A model generated the notes under the pieces. That model saw only the letters and a list, made by a program, of their open reading frames with translations, did not search any database and had not been told where the DNA came from. Below are positions 7,889 to 16,457 of a stretch of DNA of 64,000 bases, piece after piece (the first letter of the stretch is position 1; each line of letters opens with the position of its first letter). This stretch comes from Vibrio coralliilyticus ATCC BAA-450 (GTDB taxonomy: Bacteria > Pseudomonadota > Gammaproteobacteria > Enterobacterales > Vibrionaceae), in assembly GCF_000176135.1 (NCBI RefSeq), contig NZ_ACZN01000018.1:1042984-1106983 (forward strand), read 5' to 3'. Both the position numbers and the translations under genes were made by a program.

Positions 7889-9226
7889 ATGAGTTCGATC
7901 GATCCAGCAACCATGGCACAGCAACTGGCAACCTTTGACGTCCAGTCGTTTAGACAACGCTACACCACTCAAGCTTCCCAGTATCAATCTCAACTGGATG
8001 CGCTTGGCAAAGTCGAATCTGCATTGCGTGAGTTCCGTACTGCTGTGAATGAAATGAACAACAGCACATCAGGGATCATCAAAAACAGCGCAACTGTGTC
8101 GAGTGAAGGGTTCTTCACTGCCAGTGCTGACTCCAAAGCACTGACGGGCAGTTACCAAATTTTTGTAGAACAAGTCGCCACAACGCATCAGGTATCAACT
8201 GGCATGCCTGCCGATCTGGAGCCTACAACGGAAGTGCCACTGACTGGCACGCTCGAGTTTAAAATCAACGGCGAGACAATGACGTTGGATCTTTCCACTC
8301 TGGACAGTGATGGAGATGGTAAGGCAACCATGGCTGACTTAACTTCGGCCATCAACAATGACCCCGATAATCCGGGCGTAAACGCCACCTTGGTTCGCTC
8401 AGGTGGCAAAACCCACTTCATGCTCTCCAGTGAAGAAACTGGGGTAGCAAACAAGATTGAAGTCTCGGCGACAGGGACTGGACAGAGTTGGTTTGAAGAT
8501 GCCTTCACCAACCTCAATCAAATCAGCGAAGCAAAAGACGCCATCATTTGGCTAGGGGCGAAAGACTCAGGCCTTAAACTCGAAGGCAGTAGCAATACGT
8601 TTAGTGATGCTATTGATGGCCTCGACATCACTGTCAGCAAAGCCCAAGAAACCGGCGAATCGCCGTTAACCCTCAGCGTCGGTGGTGACAATGACGCCAC
8701 TAAAGAGCAGGTCAACAAATTTATCGACGCCTATAACAAGTTGATGTCGACCGTTGACGAATACACCAAAGTAGACACGGAAAACAACACTCGGGCTGTT
8801 CTAGCCAGTGACCCTACCCTACGAGCGATTGAAAGCCAGGTGAAGTCTGTTGTGCGTGGAGATTTCGGTGGCCTTCGCCTGAGTCAGGTCGGTATTGAGA
8901 TCGATCGTGACGGAAAAATGAAGCTCGATTCAGAAAAGTTCGAGCAGGCTCAAATCGATAACAGTACAGGCCTTGAAGCAATGTTCAACGGTGACGGCAA
9001 CCTGCTAGATAGCATCGACACCATCGTCGAGCCTTACCTGCAGTTCTCTTCCGGTTTGTTTAAATCTCGCAAAGACGCACTAAAGCAGAACATTGATCGC
9101 ATCAATGACAAACAGGTCGTGCTGGACCGTAAATACGATATGGCTTACGACCGCTACCTCAAACAATTTACCCAAATGAACACCATTATGCGCCAAATGA
9201 ACCAAACCATGTCGATGTTTGGTTAA
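7889..9226 (+). CDS. lafB: Lateral flagellar filament cap protein FliD (LafB)
   Basis: A protein of 445 residues with FliD_N at about 10-110 and FliD_C at about 230-430, and coiled N- and C-terminal ends (Q-L-A-T-F-D-V-Q-S-F-R; M-N-T-I-M-R-Q-M-N-Q-T). The cap sits at the filament tip and places incoming LafA subunits. It is the first gene of the operon behind the sigma-54-like promoter. The ATG is preceded by GGGAG. LafC (FliS-like) follows 21 bases later. Confidence 0.93.
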   Translation: MSSIDPATMAQQLATFDVQSFRQRYTTQASQYQSQLDALGKVESALREFRTAVNEMNNSTSGIIKNSATVSSEGFFTASADSKALTGSYQIFVEQVATTHQVSTGMPADLEPTTEVPLTGTLEFKINGETMTLDLSTLDSDGDGKATMADLTSAINNDPDNPGVNATLVRSGGKTHFMLSSEETGVANKIEVSATGTGQSWFEDAFTNLNQISEAKDAIIWLGAKDSGLKLEGSSNTFSDAIDGLDITVSKAQETGESPLTLSVGGDNDATKEQVNKFIDAYNKLMSTVDEYTKVDTENNTRAVLASDPTLRAIESQVKSVVRGDFGGLRLSQVGIEIDRDGKMKLDSEKFEQAQIDNSTGLEAMFNGDGNLLDSIDTIVEPYLQFSSGLFKSRKDALKQNIDRINDKQVVLDRKYDMAYDRYLKQFTQMNTIMRQMNQTMSMFG

Positions 9227-9247
9227 TGGGCACCAGGAGACGTTTTT

Positions 9248-9634
9248 ATGTTAATGGACTCAGGCTACAACTCTTATCAACAAGTCGATCTTGATGCTCA
9301 GGCTGCCTCGGCGAACCCACATCAATTGGTAGTGATGTTAATAGACGGACTACTCAATGAAATTGAACGAGTTCGAGGCCACATGGCCTCAGGTCGCCTT
9401 GCAGAAAAAGGGGCTGGCATCAATAAGTGCATGAATATTTTGGTTGGCCTAGATAGCGCACTTGATGCAGAGAATGGCGGCGAAATCGCTGAGAACCTCC
9501 ACCAGCTATACGACTTTTGTCAGGTTGAGCTTTATCAGGCAAGCGTACAAAACAACCTGGACAAACTCACCAGTGTGGAACATGTCATGAACAATATACG
9601 TGAGGGGTGGATGAGTTTTGGTCAGCAAGCATAA
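9248..9634 (+). CDS. lafC: Flagellin export chaperone FliS (LafC)
   Basis: A protein of 128 residues, the usual FliS size and all-helical in character. The family features are Y-Q-Q-V near the N-terminus, A-N-P-H-Q-L-V-V-M-L-I-D-G-L, and a central I-N-K-C-M-N-I-L-V-G-L. FliS binds the C-terminal end of flagellin in the cytoplasm and delivers it to FlhA. AGGAG lies 8 bases before ATG 9248. The 3' end overlaps the next gene by 17 bases. Confidence 0.92.
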   Translation: MLMDSGYNSYQQVDLDAQAASANPHQLVVMLIDGLLNEIERVRGHMASGRLAEKGAGINKCMNILVGLDSALDAENGGEIAENLHQLYDFCQVELYQASVQNNLDKLTSVEHVMNNIREGWMSFGQQA

Positions 9635-9932
9635 AGTGTCCCCTGAACGATTTCGCCATCTCGCGAAACTGATTCATATCGCGACAAAAACCCAGGACTG
9701 GCAAGGTTTAAAACGCTACGACCTTCAATTGAGAGAGCTGCTGGAAAGCCATCAGCCCTACCTCAAAGATCCTAGACTCGCGCCTGTCATTACCGAAGTG
9801 AAAGCTGTACACAAACAAGCTTTTGACGCACTGGATAAGGCCATTAACGAACTGGAAGCAGAGATTAATGTTGTCGACGCTCAGCATGAACGTGCAAAAG
9901 CTTACCAGCTTGCGATGACCATGGAGTACTAG
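9618..9932 (+). CDS. lafD: FliT-like flagellar chaperone (LafD)
   Basis: A protein of 104 residues, charged and mostly helical (L-K-R-Y-D-L-Q-L-R-E-L-L, K-A-I-N-E-L-E-A-E-I). Size and position, between the FliS and FliK homologues, match FliT-type chaperones, which bind FliD. Sequence similarity is weak by eye, so the assignment rests mainly on context. It starts inside lafC at 9618, probably GTG or TTG initiated (it reads V-S-K-H-K after the start), and is coupled to it. Confidence 0.75.
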   Translation: MVSKHKVSPERFRHLAKLIHIATKTQDWQGLKRYDLQLRELLESHQPYLKDPRLAPVITEVKAVHKQAFDALDKAINELEAEINVVDAQHERAKAYQLAMTMEY

Positions 9933-9934
9933 CA

Positions 9935-10942
9935 ATGAACACACCTTCACTGCACACCATGACAAGCCAAAGACCAGAGCAGTTCTCCGCTGATGGTACG
10001 ATCCAAAAAGCCCGTGGATTCGGTCAGCCTGCCGAACAAAACACTGGCTTTACTCTCATGGGGCAACCAGCATCGACGCTTACTGGCAGTCAGCCAAATG
10101 CTGAACAAACTGTCGTGACCTTAACGGATGATAGCGAGGAAATGTTAGGGCAGGAAAATAGCTCAGATCATACGACTACGCTACCGATTGCAAAGCCTCA
10201 TCTACTAAAAGAACACTCTGCAACCACGGACGCTTTAGCTTTGCTACAGCTGAAACAAAAGCGAGTAGCAAGCGGTGCTCAAACGTTCGATGCTATGACA
10301 GGCTCAGTGGGCACAAATTCGTCAGACAGAATGACACCGCAGAGTATAAGCCATCAACTGGTGAAGCAGACAAGCGGGCCTTTGAGTATCGACACGCCTG
10401 TAAGCCAGAGCCCATCAGTTCAGAATGTTCTGCAAACCTTGGCCTCAACACAAGTGCAACCGCAGCCTCAAACCTCTCACCAGCAACCTATAGCAACGTC
10501 TGTACAAACAGCAGAATGGGCAGCAGTAAAAGTTGATACCAGTGCGGCTAAGTGGGGCGAACAAATGATGCAGGTATTGCATGACAGAGTCTCACTTCAA
10601 GCACAACAAAGCATGCAAGAAGCCAAGATCCGTCTAGATCCGCCAGAGCTTGGAAAGCTGGACTTGCTGGTACGCGTTGATGGCGACCGCCTCAATGTGC
10701 AAATCAACGCTAATGCGGCAGCAACCCGCGAGGCCTTGCTTCAGGTTTCTGACCGGCTGCGAGCTGAGTTGCAAGACCAGAACTTTGTCCATGTCGACGT
10801 CAACGTAGGCTCAGGAGAAAGTGAACGCGACCAGTCACCTCATCAAGGTGAACAACAAACACACATTTTCGATAGTCGCGAGTTTGCCAATTCAGACAAT
10901 CCCAATGATCCATCAGAGCATTGGCTAAGCACACACGCATAA
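9935..10942 (+). CDS. lafE: Flagellar hook-length control protein FliK (LafE)
   Basis: A protein of 335 residues. The first 190 are low-complexity, rich in Q, T and S, as in FliK rulers. The C-terminal domain (about 205-305) has the Flg_hook motif L-D-P-P-E-L-G-K-L-D, followed by V-Q-I-N-A-N-A-A-A-T-R-E. It measures hook length and triggers the FlhB switch. The start codon is 3 bases after the lafD stop. Confidence 0.92.
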   Translation: MNTPSLHTMTSQRPEQFSADGTIQKARGFGQPAEQNTGFTLMGQPASTLTGSQPNAEQTVVTLTDDSEEMLGQENSSDHTTTLPIAKPHLLKEHSATTDALALLQLKQKRVASGAQTFDAMTGSVGTNSSDRMTPQSISHQLVKQTSGPLSIDTPVSQSPSVQNVLQTLASTQVQPQPQTSHQQPIATSVQTAEWAAVKVDTSAAKWGEQMMQVLHDRVSLQAQQSMQEAKIRLDPPELGKLDLLVRVDGDRLNVQINANAAATREALLQVSDRLRAELQDQNFVHVDVNVGSGESERDQSPHQGEQQTHIFDSREFANSDNPNDPSEHWLSTHA

Positions 10943-10956
10943 TTAGGAATAGGGTT

Positions 10957-11454
10957 ATGACAAAAAAACAAATGATCGCGGTATTTTCAGCGATGATCCT
11001 CACCAGTGCCCTGGTTTCAGCCGCAACCGTAGTTGGTGGAATTTGGTTCTTAAAGCAATCGGGGAATAGTACCAATTCAGAATCATTTTTCGCAGATTCT
11101 CCCCTTGCCTTCCTTACCGAAGAACGCAACCCAGCTCAGACGCCTAGTTTCCACTCACTGGACAAAATTGTCCTCAGCGTTAAAGGAAAGCGCCAGACCC
11201 ACTTCGTCATGCTGGAAGTCGCGATTGAAACTCGCCGCCCAGAACGCATTCAAAATATTGATGACTACATGCCAATTGTGCGCAATTCACTACTGAAGCT
11301 TTTCAGCGACAAAACCTACGAAGATCTGCATCAGGACGGCGCAGTTAACCTGCTCCAGAATCAGGTCAAACAAACGGTGCTGCTAGCCTTTGAGAAAACC
11401 GACATTCTTCGCGATATCGATGACGTCTTGCTGACGAAATACGTCGTGCAATAA
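10957..11454 (+). CDS. lafF: Flagellar basal-body protein FliL (LafF)
   Basis: ATG 10957 gives 165 residues; an earlier TTG lies inside lafE and is not credible. There is one N-terminal membrane helix (about 5-30) and a periplasmic FliL domain (about 60-165), with I-V-L-S-V-K-G-K-R-Q-T-H-F-V-M-L-E-V. FliL proteins surround stator units and support torque under load, which suits swarming cells. The gap to lafE is 14 bases and to lafS 12 bases. Confidence 0.9.
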   Translation: MTKKQMIAVFSAMILTSALVSAATVVGGIWFLKQSGNSTNSESFFADSPLAFLTEERNPAQTPSFHSLDKIVLSVKGKRQTHFVMLEVAIETRRPERIQNIDDYMPIVRNSLLKLFSDKTYEDLHQDGAVNLLQNQVKQTVLLAFEKTDILRDIDDVLLTKYVVQ

Positions 11455-11466
11455 GGAGCACGGCCC

Positions 11467-12195
11467 ATGTTGGATATGAACTTTCAGGAAGAATACGGCG
11501 TCGAAGGTGAAATCAGTTCACCTTCCATTCCTATTGATGAGAACAAGTTGCTCAAACAGCACCAAGTGCTGGTCAACCGTATCGTCAATCAACTCAGAGC
11601 CCATGCTACACCGCATTGCAGCATCGAAGACATGCAGCAAATTGGCCTTATTGGTTTACTGGAAGCGGGCCGTCGATACGGAAACGTTGAGGACCCCAAC
11701 TTCCCAGCCTTCGCGGTCTGTCGGATCCGTGGCTCAATACTGGATGAGTTGCGCCGGCTTGACTGGCGATCACGAAAAACGCGTCAACAAGCTCATGAGC
11801 TCAATGATGTCACTCGTGATCTGATGCGCTCTCTTGGCCGGCAACCGACCGATGCCGAAATCATCAAAGCATTGGGAACAGACGAACAAGATTATCTTAC
11901 TCGCCAAAATGCGGCATTGGCTGGAGAAATGCAAAGCCTGGATCAATTGATTGAAAACGGTATCGAAGCACAATCTGACGCTGTTTATGACGGAATGTCC
12001 CATGAGCAAACTCGTCGCAGTCTTGAATTTGCTCTGAATAAACTGCCCAAAAGAGATCAACTGCTACTGACGCTGTTTTATCAACACGAACTCAACCTTC
12101 ACGAAATCGCTTTAGTGCTTGATCTGACGCCTCCGAGGATTTGTCAGCTACACAAACAAGCACTCAAACAACTCAACCACTACTTATCCTCCTAG
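11467..12195 (+). CDS. lafS: Lateral flagellar sigma factor 28 (LafS, FliA type)
   Basis: A protein of 242 residues with sigma-70 regions 2 (about 30-100, including S-I-L-D-E-L-R-R-L-D-W and R-S-R), 3 and 4 (about 180-240, L-P-K-R-D-Q-L-L-L-T-L-F-Y and an H-E-I-A helix-turn-helix). It directs late genes such as lafA and should be held by the FlgM encoded at 25572. GGAG lies 8 bases before the ATG. Confidence 0.94.
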   Translation: MLDMNFQEEYGVEGEISSPSIPIDENKLLKQHQVLVNRIVNQLRAHATPHCSIEDMQQIGLIGLLEAGRRYGNVEDPNFPAFAVCRIRGSILDELRRLDWRSRKTRQQAHELNDVTRDLMRSLGRQPTDAEIIKALGTDEQDYLTRQNAALAGEMQSLDQLIENGIEAQSDAVYDGMSHEQTRRSLEFALNKLPKRDQLLLTLFYQHELNLHEIALVLDLTPPRICQLHKQALKQLNHYLSS

Positions 12196-12204
12196 GAGTC
12201 ACAA

Positions 12205-13062
12205 ATGCAAAAGTTTTTTGGAGCTATCACCGTCTTACTGTGTGTCTTTGGCGGATATATGTGGGCGGGCGGTAAGCTTGGCGCTATCTGGCAACCGGCT
12301 GAATTTCTGATCATCATTGGCGCCGCTGCTGGCTCTCTGATCATAGGTAACCCGCCACAAGTCCTGAAAGAGATGCGTCAGCAAGTTCGTGCCACCATCT
12401 CTGCACCACGCGAAGAATATGAATACTACATGGAGCTGATGGCTCTGCTTAACAACTTGCTTGAAACAGCGCGCAGCAGAGGCTTTAAGTTTCTCGATTC
12501 TCATATCGAGGCTCCAGATCAGAGCTCGATCTTTCTCGCCTACCCGAAAGTTGGTTCAGATTACCGCCTGATTTCATTTATTACTGACAACTTGCGTTTA
12601 ATGGCCATGGGTCAAATGTCGCCTCACGAATTAGAAGGTTTACTGGAACAGGAAATCGAAGCCATTCAAACAGAAATGCTCCTCCCTTCTCGCTCAATGC
12701 AGAGAACAGCTGAAGCACTGCCGGGCTTTGGTATCTTAGCGGCGGTCGGCGGCATCATCATTACGATGCAGGCTATTGACGGCTCAATCGCTCTTGTGGG
12801 TTACCACGTCGCTGCGGCTCTGGTTGGAACATTCGTTGGTATCTTCGGTTGTTACTGCTGTCTTGACCCACTTAGCAATGCCATGGCACAGCGCGTGAAG
12901 CGCAACATGACCGCATTCGAGTGCGTCAGAGCAACACTTGTGGCTTATGTGGCGAAGAAGCCAACCTTACTTGCCATCGATGCTGGCCGTAAACACATCC
13001 AGTTAGACATTAAACCGACGTTCAATCAGATGGAGAAGTGGCTCGCTGAGCAGGAGGGGTAA
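12205..13062 (+). CDS. lafT: Lateral flagellar stator protein LafT (MotA type)
   Basis: A protein of 285 residues with four membrane helices: two near the N-terminus and two at about 170-215. The conserved L-P-G-F-G-I-L-A-A-V-G-G-I-I segment and a D-P-L-S-N-A-M loop correspond to the MotA proton-path region. It forms the stator with LafU. Lateral stators of this type are proton-driven in studied vibrios; that is family knowledge, not visible here. The stop overlaps the lafU start. Confidence 0.93.
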   Translation: MQKFFGAITVLLCVFGGYMWAGGKLGAIWQPAEFLIIIGAAAGSLIIGNPPQVLKEMRQQVRATISAPREEYEYYMELMALLNNLLETARSRGFKFLDSHIEAPDQSSIFLAYPKVGSDYRLISFITDNLRLMAMGQMSPHELEGLLEQEIEAIQTEMLLPSRSMQRTAEALPGFGILAAVGGIIITMQAIDGSIALVGYHVAAALVGTFVGIFGCYCCLDPLSNAMAQRVKRNMTAFECVRATLVAYVAKKPTLLAIDAGRKHIQLDIKPTFNQMEKWLAEQEG

Positions 13063-14054
13063 TGCAAAGACAAGAACAGGTGGTATTCAAACGAACAAAA
13101 ACTGTCGACGACGATGAATTTCATGGAGGTGCCTGGAAGGTCGCTTTCGCTGATTTCATGATCGCCTTAATGGCACTGTTTCTGGTCTTATGGGTGATGC
13201 AGGTTGTTGACAAAGAGGAGCGTAAGGCGATTGTTGCTCACCTTCAAAGTGCGAGCGTGTTTGATAAGAGTTACGGTAATCCGTTTGATACCTCGCAAAG
13301 TATCTCTCCTATTGATTTGGCCGCCGACTCTTCCGTACCGAGCCGACATGATTCTACCCACATTGTCAGTTCATTCTTTCAGGGTGATGGTGAAGGTCCG
13401 GAAACAGACTCTCTGATTCCCGGCACATTCGACACACAGGAACGACTGGCTGCACTGGCGAAAGTCATTAAGGAAGCGGTTCGACAAATCAGCGCTCAGG
13501 GGAATGTCAATGTCACCGTAACACCACAAGGTCTACGGATTGTTCTTCAAGACGACTACAAACAACACATGTTTGGTCGTGGTGGCTCTGAATTGACGCC
13601 ATTTTTCGAAGATTTGCTTCTTGCATTAGCGCCTGTATTTAAACGTGTCGAGAACCCACTGATCATCAGTGGTCATACTGACTCTACTCGCTTTAAAGGT
13701 CACGTTGAACGTCGCTCTAACTGGGAGCTGTCCGCGTCACGTGCGAATGCAGCTAGGCACACTCTGGTTGCCGGAGGGATGCCCGACGAGCGAGTATTAC
13801 AAGTCACAGGGATGTCAGATCGCGCATTACTGAATGGTGATGAACCAGAATCGAGTGAGAATCGACGCATTGAGCTGTTTATCCTCACCACGCCAGCCGC
13901 CAAGGTATTGGAAACCTTCTTTGGTAATAATGCTGACAGCGAACTGCAAAAAGCCAAACAGAAGGCGGAATTTAATCAGCCGGTTATTCGCCAAGAAGTG
14001 ATTAACTTTTCAGATACTCAAGCTCCTTCGAAGCCAAAGCTTCAGCAACTTTAA
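13062..14054 (+). CDS. lafU: Lateral flagellar stator protein LafU (MotB type)
   Basis: A protein of 330 residues. It has a short cytoplasmic start, then one membrane helix with the ion-binding aspartate at D31 (A-F-A-D-F-M-I-A-L-M-A). An OmpA-like peptidoglycan-binding domain follows at about 195-285 (I-S-G-H-T-D-S, L-S-A-S-R-A-N-A, N-R-R-I-E-L). It anchors the LafT-LafU channel to the cell wall. It is the last recognised gene of the lafB operon, and a hairpin follows. Confidence 0.94.
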   Translation: MQRQEQVVFKRTKTVDDDEFHGGAWKVAFADFMIALMALFLVLWVMQVVDKEERKAIVAHLQSASVFDKSYGNPFDTSQSISPIDLAADSSVPSRHDSTHIVSSFFQGDGEGPETDSLIPGTFDTQERLAALAKVIKEAVRQISAQGNVNVTVTPQGLRIVLQDDYKQHMFGRGGSELTPFFEDLLLALAPVFKRVENPLIISGHTDSTRFKGHVERRSNWELSASRANAARHTLVAGGMPDERVLQVTGMSDRALLNGDEPESSENRRIELFILTTPAAKVLETFFGNNADSELQKAKQKAEFNQPVIRQEVINFSDTQAPSKPKLQQL

Positions 14055-14060
14055 CTCTCT

Positions 14061-14081
14061 CAGGCGCTCTTGCAGCGCCTG
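14061..14081 (+). other. Hairpin after lafU without a T-run
   Basis: Perfect 8-base arms CAGGCGCT (14061-14068) and AGCGCCTG (14074-14081) with loop CTTGC. No T-tract follows, so it may be an mRNA-stabilising or partial termination structure between lafU and the small downstream gene. Confidence 0.55.
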
Positions 14082-14102
14082 CTAACTCAAACGTAAAAGC
14101 AC

Positions 14103-14390
14103 ATGCCTCAATACACGGTCCGACACGCAAAAAAAGATGGATTACAAAAAGCCTTTATGTGGCTGATTGTCATCGACTACGTGTTGCTTTCTTTGTTTCT
14201 CAGTCAGCTGTATAACCTGACTCTAAACGGAGGCACGGCCATCAGCACTCTGTTGCTACTCTACAATGTACTACTCACTTTTCTCTGCTTTCAGCGTACC
14301 GATAAACGCGACTCTTACATTATTTACCCAACGTTATCGGCAACGCTACTGGCTTTCGTCTGCTTCCTGTACTTCTTCTTTCTGGTCTGA
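14103..14390 (+). CDS. Small three-helix membrane protein of unknown function after lafU
   Basis: A protein of 95 residues, not recognised. Three strongly hydrophobic segments are visible at about residues 17-39, 44-63 and 72-95, with a short charged loop (Q-R-T-D-K-R-D) before the last. There is no signal peptide and no cofactor motif. It lies 48 bases after lafU on the same strand and could be read from the laf operon through the hairpin. No strong ribosome-binding site is visible. Coding character fits a real inner-membrane protein; the function is unknown. Confidence 0.6.
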   Translation: MPQYTVRHAKKDGLQKAFMWLIVIDYVLLSLFLSQLYNLTLNGGTAISTLLLLYNVLLTFLCFQRTDKRDSYIIYPTLSATLLAFVCFLYFFFLV

Positions 14391-14408
14391 CGCGACTTTC
14401 CTTTAGGC

Positions 14409-14437
14409 AAAAAAATGCTCTTCAATTAATGAAGAGC
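14409..14437 (-). terminator. Rho-independent terminator for the minus-strand flg operon
   Basis: Arms GCTCTTCA (14417-14424) and TGAAGAGC (14430-14437). Seven A at 14409-14415 become the T-run on the minus strand. It lies about 50 bases after the flagellin-like gene and closes the flgB-L operon. Confidence 0.85.
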
Positions 14438-14484
14438 CAAACGAGCAATAAAAATCGGTAAATTATTTTAGCTGGGTTTCCGCC

Positions 14485-15528
14485 TTAACTTCTCATCAAC
14501 GCCACCACAGAATGACGTTTTACGTTCGCCTGAGCATTAAGTGCCATAAAGGCTGTTGAGAATTGGCCAGAGTTCTCATCGAATAGTTTAAGTTTGTCTT
14601 CGACTTGGTGAGCAGAAATAACCGAAGACTGCTTATGAAGTGTTTGCATTTGCATTGTCAATTCAGAGCCAATCACACTTGCCTGCTCTAGCCCTACCTG
14701 TACTTGACGGAAGTGCTGATTTACCTTGGCAATGGTCTGTTTAATGCCTTCTCGAGAGCTTAAATCGAAACTCAGCTCCGCAATGCCTTCTGGCTCAGCT
14801 TTGAGCGTCATAACATTGGATTGCCCTGCCGGAAAGCGATGTCCCTGACCAGTGACCATCACCTTTTGCTGCATTTGCTGATAAGCCTTCTCGGAGGATT
14901 CAAATAGAATGGTACCGTCCTCAGACAGCGTGGCTCTGAGCCCAAGAGGAATCAGACTCCGGTCTAACATTTTAACGGTTTGCTTGCCCTCAGACTGACC
15001 ATCAAATTGAACCATCACTGAGTTGCCTTGCGGGAAATCCAGGCGAATTTGCTCAGCTTTGTCACTCAAGCGATGGATGTTAAGTCCAGGGATTGAGAAA
15101 CGACGCATATCCGCTTTGTCGATCTTGAGCTTCAACTCGTTGTCGATCACTTTGTTACCGTCAAAACGTGCGCTGTCTAGAATGCGCTCTATGTTAGCTT
15201 TGGATCCTGTTAAGCCTTCTTTTAAACCAGCGACATTACCCGCACCAAGGTTCATTGCCCGAGTGAGACCTTGCTTTATCTTGGCTAATTCACCGCCAAT
15301 GGCTTGCAAGGAGCGTGTCGCAATCTGAACTGAAGTCGCATTTTGCTGCCCCTGAGTAAGCAAAACACCAGACACCGAATACGATGCTGGTGTTTGGTTT
15401 TGGGCAGCTAGTTTACGCTGCCCTATGCCACCATGAGACTCCGAAGAACGAGGAGGAGAAATAGAAGCTCTATCGTGCCCAGTCAATCTGACATTGTGGG
15501 GGCGAACCTCAACTGTGCTCATTACCAT
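14485..15528 (-). CDS. Flagellin-related protein of unknown role, downstream of flgL
   Basis: A protein of 347 residues. The first ~45 residues do not resemble a flagellin start. Residues about 60-135 do resemble the D1 helices of flagellins: repeated helix heptads, then I-E-R-I-L-D-S-A-R-F-D-G-N-K-V-I, compared with the usual E-I-D-R-I-x-x-x-T-x-F-N-G. Residues about 254-300 resemble the returning helix (D-L-S-S-R-E-G-I-K-Q-T-I-A-K-V-N), and the tail A-L-N-A-Q-A-N-V-K-R-H-S-V-V-A-L-M is flagellin-like. It may be an extra junction, minor filament or assembly protein. It starts 17 bases after flgL behind AGGA and ends the operon. Confidence 0.65.
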   Translation of the reverse strand: MVMSTVEVRPHNVRLTGHDRASISPPRSSESHGGIGQRKLAAQNQTPASYSVSGVLLTQGQQNATSVQIATRSLQAIGGELAKIKQGLTRAMNLGAGNVAGLKEGLTGSKANIERILDSARFDGNKVIDNELKLKIDKADMRRFSIPGLNIHRLSDKAEQIRLDFPQGNSVMVQFDGQSEGKQTVKMLDRSLIPLGLRATLSEDGTILFESSEKAYQQMQQKVMVTGQGHRFPAGQSNVMTLKAEPEGIAELSFDLSSREGIKQTIAKVNQHFRQVQVGLEQASVIGSELTMQMQTLHKQSSVISAHQVEDKLKLFDENSGQFSTAFMALNAQANVKRHSVVALMRS

Positions 15529-15545
15529 ATTTCAATTCCTGCTTA

Positions 15546-16442
15546 TCAGATGCGGTCGAATAAGTTGAGATCGTTAATCTTAACGTAGCTGGCTTGAGTC
15601 GCTTGCAATGCGGCCATGTAGTTACTCAAACGAACTGAAGCTTCACCATAATCTAGTGCGGAGAGATCGCTGCTGACCTTATCGACAAACAACTTATTCT
15701 CACCATGAGCACTATCCATCAAATCCAGGTTGTTGTGACGACCACCCATTTCAGTCATCGCAGCTAACACGTTGCTGGATGTTGCTTCGATAGAGCTGAG
15801 CGTCGATTCAACCGTAGTTCGAAAAGCTGGTGTGGGTGATTGGAATTCTGCAATCAAAGCATCAAGATCGTTAAGAACGTTATTGCCACCTAGATCCAGA
15901 ATTTCCTGTGCAGTCATATTGGATTCCATTGTGACACCTTTCGCTACTGTCACAACGCGTTTATCGCTGTTGCCTTGGATTACGTAACTCCCACTCGCGT
16001 TAGACAAAGCTGCCGTGTCTGTTTTAGTTCCGGAGAACAAGTAACGGCCTTCTTCATCCTGAGCGTTAAACGATGAAACAACAGAAGAACGTAGACTTTC
16101 AAGTTCGCTGATAATGCCAGTACGATCGCTGTCGGTTAACGTACCATTCGCTCCCCATAGAACCAGTTCGTTCATCTTCTTCAGGCTTTCATTCACTGAG
16201 TCAAGTTGAACTTCCTGGTTGGATAATGCTGTCTTCACATTGGAAATATTGCTCTTGTACTGGGTAATGGCTGAGCCTTCACGCTCTAAGTTAAGCAATT
16301 GAACTGATGCCATTGGATCATCAGACAATTTGGTCAGACGTTCACCGGTGGACATTTGCTGCATAACTTGTCCAAGTCCGGCGTTATTAATCTGCAAGCT
16401 TTGCAGCATCATCTGACTGAATTGAGTATCGCTAATTCTCAT
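15546..16442 (-). CDS. flgL: Hook-filament junction protein FlgL (HAP3, lateral system)
   Basis: A protein of 298 residues with the flagellin-like N-terminus M-R-I-S-D-T-Q-F and the helix L-S-T-G-E-R-L-T-K-L-S-D-D-P, typical of FlgL, and a matching C-terminal helix (A-L-Q-A-T-Q-A-S-Y). It forms the second junction ring between hook and filament. It follows flgK by 15 bases. Confidence 0.93.
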   Translation of the reverse strand: MRISDTQFSQMMLQSLQINNAGLGQVMQQMSTGERLTKLSDDPMASVQLLNLEREGSAITQYKSNISNVKTALSNQEVQLDSVNESLKKMNELVLWGANGTLTDSDRTGIISELESLRSSVVSSFNAQDEEGRYLFSGTKTDTAALSNASGSYVIQGNSDKRVVTVAKGVTMESNMTAQEILDLGGNNVLNDLDALIAEFQSPTPAFRTTVESTLSSIEATSSNVLAAMTEMGGRHNNLDLMDSAHGENKLFVDKVSSDLSALDYGEASVRLSNYMAALQATQASYVKINDLNLFDRI

Positions 16443-16457
16443 CTGAGTTCCCTGTAA

